Source of the DNA: Sphingomonas bisphenolicum
Lineage (GTDB): Bacteria; Pseudomonadota; Alphaproteobacteria; Sphingomonadales; Sphingomonadaceae
Assembly (NCBI RefSeq): GCF_024349785.1
Contig: NZ_AP018817.1
Location: 1,519,501-1,583,500, forward strand
Direction of reading: 5' to 3'
Length of the DNA stretch: 64,000 nucleotides
This document shows positions 38,164 through 44,978 of the stretch, in pieces. The first letter of the stretch is position 1. Each line of letters starts with the position of its first letter. Under the pieces are notes generated by a model that was not told the origin of the DNA, did not search any database, and saw only the letters and a list, made by a program, of their open reading frames with translations. A program made the position numbers and the translations under genes.

Positions 38164-38191
38164 AAGATATTTCCTGGATGGTGGCGGTCAA
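38164..38191 (-). promoter_or_regulatory. candidate promoter of the second RND operon
   Basis: On the minus strand TTGACC (38191-38186), a 16-base spacer and TATCTT (38169-38164). It lies about 60 bases before the chosen GTG start of the outer-membrane gene. It is close to the housekeeping consensus and was found by eye. Confidence 0.5.
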
Positions 38192-38394
38192 GGACGCTTC
38201 ATGAACGCCGATCGCTCAGCGCCCACCAGATGATCCGCACCATCAGCGGCCAGCAACGGCAACTGCATTGACGGGTATAGCCTGCGCTGTTGTCGCGGCG
38301 GCGGCCCGCCTCCGCTATGCGCGCGCGCCGTTGCATCCGCTTTTGTGCCCAGGTGCCGGGCCGGATATGGGGCGGATCGATCGACAAGGTCGCG

Positions 38395-39570
38395 TCAGGC
38401 GGCATGACGACGCCTCCCGACGAGCCCGGCATAGGTGGCGAACAGACGATCGAAATGACGGTCCATCGTGCCGACCTGTGCGGCTGCATCGCTCGCCCGT
38501 CGCCGCCATAGCACCGGATCGGTCACGGCCAGATGATCGATCGCCTGCGCGAGGCTGGCGGGTTGCCCGGCATGATAGCGCAAACCGAGGCCGGGGGCGG
38601 CATGATCCGCGGCGCCGCCTTCGTCGGGGACGATGACGGGCAGACCGCTTGCCCGCGCTTCCGCTGCGACCATGCAGAAGGTTTCCGCCTCGCATCCATG
38701 GACGAGAGCATCGGCGCTGGCCAGCAGCGTCGCCAGCGTCGCGCGATCGCTCGTCGGCGCCAGCAGGTGGATGTGCGGATTATGCGCCGCGGCCCGGCGC
38801 ACGCGCGCGCTGTCCCGCCCGTCGCCGATCAGGACCAGTCCCACCGACTGGCGACAGCCCGCCATCGTGACGGCCTGGATCACCTGCGGCCAGCGTTTCT
38901 CCGGCGCATGGCGGCCCGCGCCGATCAGCAACAGGCTGTCGGGACCAAGGCCGCAGCATTGCAGCAGATGGCGTCTCAGGGCTTCGTTGCGAAGGGTGGG
39001 AGAGAATATGCCCGGTTCCACGCCCATGGCTATGGTTCGTGCGCCGACGACGCCACCGTCGCGCAGTCTTGCCGACAGGCTGTCATTGGCGCTGACGATC
39101 AGGTCGAATGCGGCGTCGAGCCTGCGCAGGTGCCGCCAATACCAGTCGAAGCCGCGATCGATTGTCGCCCGTCGCGCGACCGGGCCGAACCAGCGATAGG
39201 CATAGGCCGACAGGGGATCGGCATGCATGATCAGCGCGCGGGGCGCATCGCCCCGCCAGCGACCGACCATCGCCGCGCTCGACCATGGGGAAGACGCCTC
39301 GACCAGATCAGGCTGCAAATCGTCCAGCATGGCGTGGAGCGAGGCTTCGTCATCGAAATAATGATAGCGGCGGTCCAGCGGGAAGCGCCGCGCGGGCAGC
39401 AGGACGATCCGTCCGTCGCCACCCGTCGGCAGGACCGCGCTGCGTTCGCCGGGCGCCAGGATGATGACCTCATGCCCGGCCTTCGCGCCAGCCTTCAGCT
39501 TGCGTTCGACATAGGTTTTCACCCCGCCGCCCTGCGGTGCGTAGAAGGCGCAGACATCGACTATACGCAT
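38395..39570 (-). CDS. GT4-family glycosyltransferase
   Basis: A 391-residue GT-B fold glycosyltransferase. The N-terminal domain has the nucleotide-free acceptor side with Y-A-P-Q-G-G-G-V-K-T-Y. The C-terminal domain holds the donor-binding G-A-G-R-H-A-P-E-K-R-W and the E-x7-E element in C-E-A-E-T-F-C-M-V-A-A-E-A. These mark retaining enzymes of family GT4. No membrane helix is seen, so it acts on the cytoplasmic face. It is the last gene of a six-gene set and starts 4 bases after the DUF2141 gene. Sugar donor and acceptor are unknown. Confidence 0.9.
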   Translation of the reverse strand: MRIVDVCAFYAPQGGGVKTYVERKLKAGAKAGHEVIILAPGERSAVLPTGGDGRIVLLPARRFPLDRRYHYFDDEASLHAMLDDLQPDLVEASSPWSSAAMVGRWRGDAPRALIMHADPLSAYAYRWFGPVARRATIDRGFDWYWRHLRRLDAAFDLIVSANDSLSARLRDGGVVGARTIAMGVEPGIFSPTLRNEALRRHLLQCCGLGPDSLLLIGAGRHAPEKRWPQVIQAVTMAGCRQSVGLVLIGDGRDSARVRRAAAHNPHIHLLAPTSDRATLATLLASADALVHGCEAETFCMVAAEARASGLPVIVPDEGGAADHAAPGLGLRYHAGQPASLAQAIDHLAVTDPVLWRRRASDAAAQVGTMDRHFDRLFATYAGLVGRRRHAA

Positions 39571-39574
39571 GGCA

Positions 39575-40084
39575 TCAACGCTCCAGGGGGCCGAAGGAAA
39601 ACAGACTGCGGCGATAGTTGAGGGTGATGGCGATCGGCGTCGGCCCGGTGAGCGCGCGGGCGCTTGCGGCGCTGGCCGACGGCTTGCTCATGCCCAGTTT
39701 CGGATTGCCGGCAAAACCGATGCCGTCAACCGACAGCGCGAATTTGCGATTGGCGTCCCGGTCGTGCAGCAGGCTGAGCGCATAGACGCCCGGTCCCGGC
39801 GCACGGATGCAGAGCTGGATTGGCCCCGACGCCGGGACGGCTGTTTCGACGCGCCGGAATGGCTTGCCAGCGGCCACCAACATATTGTCGTCGGCCAGGA
39901 AATCGGCGTCGTTCGCCGGATACAGCTCCAGCTTGAGCCGGCCCTTGCGATCCTTGATGCCATTGACGGTGACGAGGAAGGACGGGCCATGCTCGTCCGC
40001 GCGGCACTGGCCTTCCGCCTTGCCCAGATCGGGCGAGGAAGGCAGCGACGTCGCCGCCGCCCAGAGGAGCAACGGCGCGATCAT
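39575..40084 (-). CDS. DUF2141 domain protein, exported
   Basis: A 169-residue protein with a short hydrophobic N-terminus (about 1-16, I-A-P-L-L-L-W-A-A-A) that looks like a signal peptide. The beta-rich DUF2141 domain follows (about 38-145), with V-N-G-I-K-D-R-K-G-R-L-K-L-E-L-Y, A-L-S-L-L-H-D-R-D and G-I-G-F-A-G-N-P-K-L-G. DUF2141 proteins are small secreted or periplasmic domains without an established function. The start at ATG 40084 overlaps the stop of the preceding membrane-protein gene by 4 bases (ATGA); the longer frame to 40396 is shadow. Confidence 0.8.
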   Translation of the reverse strand: MIAPLLLWAAATSLPSSPDLGKAEGQCRADEHGPSFLVTVNGIKDRKGRLKLELYPANDADFLADDNMLVAAGKPFRRVETAVPASGPIQLCIRAPGPGVYALSLLHDRDANRKFALSVDGIGFAGNPKLGMSKPSASAASARALTGPTPIAITLNYRRSLFSFGPLER

Positions 40085-41040
40085 GCCCGGTTCCCGCGCC
40101 ACAGGCCGCTGGCGCCCAGCGCGATGCCCACCACCAGATGGGCAGCCATGATGAGTGTTGCCATCAGCGCCATGGCCGACACGATCTCGCTGTCGCGCCC
40201 GATCAGGAACGCGGCCATGCCGGCAAAGACGACATCCTTGTTGGGCAATAGCGGCAGGCGGGAAATCAACTGACGCAAGGTGCCCAGCAATATCCAGGTC
40301 CCGACATCCACTGACGGCAGCAGGATATGCCACATGCCGGCCGCCAGCAGGGTCGTCGCGACGATGCGCAGCAGATGGACGGCCGACACGAACCAAAGGT
40401 CGGCGCGCGGCAGGGCAAAAAGCTTATGGCGCAGCAACATCGCCGCCAGCGAGGTGGCCAGCACGAAAAGGATGGACCCCGTGATTTCCCAGTGGGTGGC
40501 GCCGATGGGCAGCGCATCGAACAGGGGGATGGCGATCACCAGCATCGCCAGCGTGACGAGATTGCCGACCAGCGCGGACAGGATCGTCACATCCTTGAGC
40601 GCGCCGAAAGGGGCCGCCTTGATGGCGGCGCTGCGCCGCGCCCAGGCATAGAAATAGACCTCGCCCAGATAGCCGAGCAATATCTCGTTGCTGACCAGCT
40701 TGCGCAGCAATGCGCCGAACCCGCTGACGGGGATGGCCCATAAACGGCGGAAGATCGCCCATTCCGATACCGGCCCGGCGGTGTAATAAGCGACGAAGGC
40801 CAGCCAGAAGAGGGGCGATGTGGGCATGAGCGCCCAAAGGCTGGCCCGGTCGAGGTCGCGGAACTGATGGAGGGCGACCGCCAGGATCAGGATCGACACC
40901 AACGGCCCCGCCCATAGCGTCCAGTTGCGGCCTGAGCGGATCAGCGGCTGGGGATCGATGACGGTGGCGAGGGGAGCGGCAACCTCTTGATAGAGGGGAT
41001 GGGATCGAAGGACTGAACCGGCGGATGTCTGGTCCGTCAT
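40081..41040 (-). CDS. polytopic membrane protein, UPF0104/MprF-flippase-like
   Basis: A 319-residue inner-membrane protein with about seven or eight hydrophobic helices after a polar N-terminal 40 residues. The arrangement, with Y-L-G-E-V-Y-F-Y-A-W-A-R-R between helices and R-L-P-L-L-P-N-K-D near the C-terminus, recalls the UPF0104 domain of lysylphosphatidylglycerol synthases, whose membrane part flips lipids. The likeness is moderate, so I give only a class. The start is ATG 41040, since residues upstream to 41280 are not conserved-looking. Between two glycosyltransferases, a lipid-linked sugar flippase role is a plausible inference. Confidence 0.72.
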   Translation of the reverse strand: MTDQTSAGSVLRSHPLYQEVAAPLATVIDPQPLIRSGRNWTLWAGPLVSILILAVALHQFRDLDRASLWALMPTSPLFWLAFVAYYTAGPVSEWAIFRRLWAIPVSGFGALLRKLVSNEILLGYLGEVYFYAWARRSAAIKAAPFGALKDVTILSALVGNLVTLAMLVIAIPLFDALPIGATHWEITGSILFVLATSLAAMLLRHKLFALPRADLWFVSAVHLLRIVATTLLAAGMWHILLPSVDVGTWILLGTLRQLISRLPLLPNKDVVFAGMAAFLIGRDSEIVSAMALMATLIMAAHLVVGIALGASGLWRGNRA

Positions 41041-41095
41041 AAATATCTCGTCATTGTTGCTTCGGACGCTCTGACGGCGCGTGGCGCACGGCACC

Positions 41096-42247
41096 TCAGT
41101 CGGAGGGGGCGAAATTATTCCGGCAGGCGGGGGCATGTCGTCGGATGGATTGGAAACGGGCGAGATAGGCGTGTGATGCCTGTTCGACGGTGAAACGTCG
41201 GGCCTGCGCCAGGCTGGCCGCGCGATCCTGACGCAGGCGGCCTGCATCGCGGATGGCCGCGCTGAATGCGTCCAGATCACCCGTGTCGACGAGATGGGCC
41301 AGAGCGCCGTGGCCGGTCAGGGCGGTCATGCTGACGCTGCACCGGGTGGCGATGATCGGCAGCCCGGCGGCCAGGGCTTCCACGACGACGGCGGGCACGC
41401 CTTCATAGTCCGACGACAGAAGGAACACGTCGAATTCCGGGAGGCGGCTTGCGGGGTCGGGCACATGTCCCGGCCATGTCACGCGATCCGCGATGCCCAG
41501 ATCCTGGCACAAAGCCGTGAGCATGGCGCGTTCCGGGCCTTCGCCATATATGGTCAGGCTATCCAGCGCCGCAGCGCCGCGCGCAAAGCCGCGGAGCATC
41601 AGGGCGACATTCTTCTGGGTCGCCAGCCGTCCGACGCCGACGAAGCGCAGCCCCCCTGTCCGGGCTTTGCGCGCCGGCCGGGGGGCATGATGCAGCCGCA
41701 TCACCTGCGCTTCGTCCAGCGCCGGGTCGGGAATGATCGATATGCGCCGGATTGCGGCCGGAATGGCGGCCTCAATTTCGCCCGCCATCGGCTCTTCCAT
41801 CCCGATGAAATGATCGATGAAAATACCGTGCAGGCGCAGCCATCGGTGATAGAGCCAGCGTATCGGCGCGACCATGTCCCGGCGCTCCAGATCATTGCTG
41901 ATCTTCGCCAGGATGGGCGGACAGCGACGCCCCAGCAGCAGCTTCATCGCCAGCGCGACGATCGTATAGCTGTTCCCAGCGCAGAAGAGCGCGTCGGGCC
42001 GGAGCCGGACGATGGCGCGCGGCAGCATCGCAATCATCCACAGCGTCTCGATCCAGCCCGTCGAAAAGGGTTGGCGGGGGACGTCATAGGCAAGGTGGGC
42101 GGCTATTTCCTCGCGCATCGCGCCGTCTGTCCGTCCCATGAAGAGCGGCGCATCGACGCCTTGCGCCCGCCACGCCCGCACGAGCCGCAACGCGACGCGC
42201 TCGACGCCGCCCGGTTCGAAACTGTGAAGGAAGGTCAATATGCGCAT
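41096..42247 (-). CDS. GT4-family glycosyltransferase
   Basis: A 383-residue GT-B glycosyltransferase. The N-terminus, M-R-I-L-T-F-L-H-S-F-E-P-G-G-V-E-R-V-A, is typical of GT4 enzymes. The donor site includes V-G-V-G-R-L-A-T-Q-K-N and the S-S-D-Y-E-G-V-P-A-V-V-V-E-A-L-A-A-G-L-P segment with the conserved glutamates. The start at 42247 overlaps the deacetylase gene by 13 bases. It is not closely similar to the other glycosyltransferase in the set (38395), so the two probably add different sugars. Confidence 0.9.
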   Translation of the reverse strand: MRILTFLHSFEPGGVERVALRLVRAWRAQGVDAPLFMGRTDGAMREEIAAHLAYDVPRQPFSTGWIETLWMIAMLPRAIVRLRPDALFCAGNSYTIVALAMKLLLGRRCPPILAKISNDLERRDMVAPIRWLYHRWLRLHGIFIDHFIGMEEPMAGEIEAAIPAAIRRISIIPDPALDEAQVMRLHHAPRPARKARTGGLRFVGVGRLATQKNVALMLRGFARGAAALDSLTIYGEGPERAMLTALCQDLGIADRVTWPGHVPDPASRLPEFDVFLLSSDYEGVPAVVVEALAAGLPIIATRCSVSMTALTGHGALAHLVDTGDLDAFSAAIRDAGRLRQDRAASLAQARRFTVEQASHAYLARFQSIRRHAPACRNNFAPSD

Positions 42248-42999
42248 GGCGTGGGCGGCGCGGTCAGCAGGTCGCCATAGCGTGCCGGCGCATGGCTGCG
42301 CCGCACCCGTCGCAGCGCATCGTCGATGCTGCGCATCAGGGACGGAACATGGGCGTCGCCCGGATGCACCGCGATCCGAACCACTGGCGCAAAATGCAGC
42401 AGCGGCGGCAACAGGCGCGCGACGGCCAGCGACGATGCGATGCGCGCCCGGCTGCGGCTGGCCCAGGTAATCACCGGCCCGCGCGCCAGCGTGGCGCCGC
42501 TCTGGGGCGACCAGACCTTCATATGATCCTCCGCCAGCGCGAAGCCGGCCTGCCCCAGCGCCGCAAGCGCCGGCGCACCATAGAGCCATGCAGGCGCGAC
42601 GAAGCCTGCAACGGGCTTGCCGCTGATATCCTCGATCAGCGCCCGGCCATCGGTCATGCGTTGCAGTGCGGTCCTATGGTCGAGACCCAGAAACTCGCCT
42701 TCGCCCGCCGTCATGTGGCGGGCCTTGAACCGTGAGGCTGCTCCGGCGTGGCGGCTGTCGTCGCGATGATACCAGCCATGGGCGAAGAGGCTGACACCCC
42801 GGTCGGACCAGTCGCGCAGGCGCGATGCGAAGGGCGACCCTGCGATCAGGGGATGGGCGCCCCAATGATTGGGCACCACCAGCATGGCCAGATGATCAGG
42901 AGCGACGTGGCGCGACACATGATCCACCAGCCGATCGACTTCGGTTTCGAAGCGGGGACCGACATCGTGAAGGGACAGCAGCAGGCGGCGCTTGGTCAT
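42235..42999 (-). CDS. DUF2334 polysaccharide-deacetylase-like protein
   Basis: A 254-residue protein of the NodB-like fold, DUF2334 branch. Metal-site motifs are visible: L-S-L-H-D-V-G-P (H11, D12) and F-A-H-G-W-Y-H-R (H74, H78), with A-V-H-P-G-D near residue 219. There is no signal peptide, so a cytoplasmic N-deacetylase acting on a nucleotide- or lipid-linked sugar is the simplest reading. Its start overlaps the stop of the upstream outer-membrane-like gene by 4 bases and its end overlaps the glycosyltransferase start, so the three are coupled. Confidence 0.85.
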   Translation of the reverse strand: MTKRRLLLSLHDVGPRFETEVDRLVDHVSRHVAPDHLAMLVVPNHWGAHPLIAGSPFASRLRDWSDRGVSLFAHGWYHRDDSRHAGAASRFKARHMTAGEGEFLGLDHRTALQRMTDGRALIEDISGKPVAGFVAPAWLYGAPALAALGQAGFALAEDHMKVWSPQSGATLARGPVITWASRSRARIASSLAVARLLPPLLHFAPVVRIAVHPGDAHVPSLMRSIDDALRRVRRSHAPARYGDLLTAPPTPCAY

Positions 43000-43781
43000 A
43001 GGTGGAAGCGCAGGCTGGCCATGGCGCGCCGGTCGGTGTGGAGCGCCGTCTGGTCGACAAGGCCAAGATCGGCGGCGGGCCGCTGCATCGCACCCAGTGA
43101 AAGGCGCCAGTCGATTCCCCCCGTCGCCGCGGAGGCGGCGGTTGCGAAAGCGAGTTCCAGGCCATGGCCCGTCAGCGGCGCGCCGCCGATCGTTTCCGCC
43201 AGACGCGTCAGATCGTCGTGCCGCGCCGAGCGCGCGACCGAGAGATAGTCGAGCGACAGACGGCTTTCGTCGCCAAAGGCCAGGGCCATGCCGGCCCGCG
43301 CCATCCGGGTCGCCAGTCGACGCGAATTGACGTCGACAATCTGCAGCCGCCGGCTCATGCGGGCATAGTCGGCTCCGATAATCAGACCGAGGTCCGAAAC
43401 GAGGGGGATGGCCGCCGAGAGGCCGATGCCCTTCGTCGACCAGCGATCGCTGTCGAGTCCGCGACTGCCTTGATCGGCGCCATTTGTGGCGCGGGTGGCT
43501 GACAGCGATAGCTCCAGCGCACCGACCGACAGACGGGAGACGCGGGACCGGACCTGGGCGAGATCGAAACGATCGGCGAGGCTGAGCATCGTTGCATAGG
43601 GGGGCTGCGAACGCGCTTCAGGCGCCGGCGGGGCAGCCGTGCGCGCCAGTCGGGCGGCGCTTGCGACCAGCAGGTCGGTCATCCGCATCGGCGGTCCGGC
43701 TGCCTGCGCCATTGCCGTCACCGGATAGCAAGCGGCCGTCGCCAGGAATATCGCTGCAATCTGTCGGTGATTTTGCATCAT
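42996..43781 (-). CDS. exported beta-rich protein, probably outer membrane, unknown family
   Basis: A 261-residue protein starting M-M-Q-N-H, with a signal peptide (about 1-26, ending A-M-A-Q-A). The rest shows many short alternating hydrophobic/polar strands (for example L-E-L-S-L-S-A-T, G-I-G-L-S-A-A-I-P-L, L-G-L-I-I-G-A-D-Y) and ends A-S-L-R-F-H-L, suggesting an outer-membrane beta barrel. I do not recognise the family. An AGGA box lies about 11 bases before the first ATG. It is the first gene of the six-gene glycosyltransferase set and is divergent from the phosphodiesterase-like gene at 43926. Confidence 0.6.
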   Translation of the reverse strand: MMQNHRQIAAIFLATAACYPVTAMAQAAGPPMRMTDLLVASAARLARTAAPPAPEARSQPPYATMLSLADRFDLAQVRSRVSRLSVGALELSLSATRATNGADQGSRGLDSDRWSTKGIGLSAAIPLVSDLGLIIGADYARMSRRLQIVDVNSRRLATRMARAGMALAFGDESRLSLDYLSVARSARHDDLTRLAETIGGAPLTGHGLELAFATAASAATGGIDWRLSLGAMQRPAADLGLVDQTALHTDRRAMASLRFHL

Positions 43782-43925
43782 GCCCGCTTTCCTGTTTTCG
43801 CAGAGACGACGCCGCCCGCTGCAACCGCAGTCGGGACGATCCCGGAAAATTCCTGTGCGGGTGGACTGTGGTCGCCGCATCGCGATGCCGTCCAACGGCG
43901 GACAAGCGGGAGACGGATCTTGCGA

Positions 43926-44978
43926 ATGAAGAGACACATTGCCCTGGCGATGATCCTCGCCACCTCGATCGGTGCGGCCGCTCCCGATCTGCCGGTCAGC
44001 TATCGCGGCCCGCGCCTCTCGCCTGGGTTCGATGGGCGATTGTCGGTCATGACCTATAATATTCATGGTCTGCCCTGGCCGGTGGCATGGGGGCGTTCCA
44101 GCGCGTTTGCGCAGATGACCCGGCAGCTTGGGGCATTGCGGGCGCAGGGGCGGCAACCGCATGTCGTACTGCTCCAGGAAGCCTTTACGCAGCAGGCGCA
44201 GGCCATCGGCCATGCTGCGGGCTATCCCTATGTCGTCGAAGGGCCATCGGCTGACATGGGCAGTACGGAACCCGCCGATGCGACCGACGCGCGCTATATG
44301 GCGGCCGGCTCCTGGGCGCGCGGGGAGGGGCTGGGCAAATATGTCGGCAGCGGGCTTCAACTGCTGTCCGACTTTCCCATCGTCGGCGTGCGCAGAATGG
44401 CCTTTCCGGCTTTCGCCTGCGCAGGCTATGATTGCCTCGCCAACAAGGGCGCATTGATGGTGAGCCTTCGCTTGCCGGGCCGGGCCGATCGCGTCGATAT
44501 CGTTACGACGCACCTCAACAGCAGACATGCGTCGGGGGTAGCCGACGACCGGTCGTTGCAGGCCTATCGCCTGCAGGTGCGCTATCTTTCCGACTTCATC
44601 CGCAAGGCGCACGACCCGGCCCGTCCCCTGATCGTGGCGGGCGACTTCAATGTCGGGAGCGTGGTGCCCCGGCGCGCAGCCTTGCTATCGCATGTGCGCA
44701 CCGACTGGAGCCAGAATGGCGACATTGACGACGCATTCGGGGACGCGGTTAGGCATCATATGCCTCTGTCGGACGACGCTCGCTATGCCCATTGGCGGGC
44801 GCGGGATTGGCAATTCTACACGCCGGGCCATTCGACGGATATCGAGCTGGAGCGGCTGGACGTTCCGTTCGGCCATGCTCCTGATGGCAGCATGTTGTCC
44901 GATCATGTCGGCTATACCGCGACGTTCGACCTGAATCCGCGCCGGGCCATTACCAGGATCGCGCAACCGAGAGCATGA
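43926..44978 (+). CDS. secreted endonuclease/exonuclease/phosphatase-family enzyme
   Basis: A 350-residue protein with a signal peptide (about 1-19) and a full EEP fold. Catalytic positions are visible: N45 in M-T-Y-N-I-H-G-L-P, E85 in L-L-Q-E-A-F, H197/N199 in T-T-H-L-N-S, D240/N242 in A-G-D-F-N-V-G and D326/H327 in S-D-H-V-G-Y. Members are Mg-dependent phosphodiesterases: nucleases, inositol phosphatases or neutral sphingomyelinases. The T-Y-N-x2-G-L-P form and export are compatible with a phospholipid or sphingolipid phosphodiesterase, but a secreted nuclease is equally possible. Its 3' end overlaps the convergent TonB-receptor gene by 29 bases. Confidence 0.88.
   Translation: MKRHIALAMILATSIGAAAPDLPVSYRGPRLSPGFDGRLSVMTYNIHGLPWPVAWGRSSAFAQMTRQLGALRAQGRQPHVVLLQEAFTQQAQAIGHAAGYPYVVEGPSADMGSTEPADATDARYMAAGSWARGEGLGKYVGSGLQLLSDFPIVGVRRMAFPAFACAGYDCLANKGALMVSLRLPGRADRVDIVTTHLNSRHASGVADDRSLQAYRLQVRYLSDFIRKAHDPARPLIVAGDFNVGSVVPRRAALLSHVRTDWSQNGDIDDAFGDAVRHHMPLSDDARYAHWRARDWQFYTPGHSTDIELERLDVPFGHAPDGSMLSDHVGYTATFDLNPRRAITRIAQPRA

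Noticed and set aside
38395..43781. Glycosyltransferase set as a classical capsule or exopolysaccharide (sphingan-type) locus
   Set aside because: No Wzx, Wzy, Wza, Wzc or priming glycosyltransferase is present, so the standard export machinery is missing.
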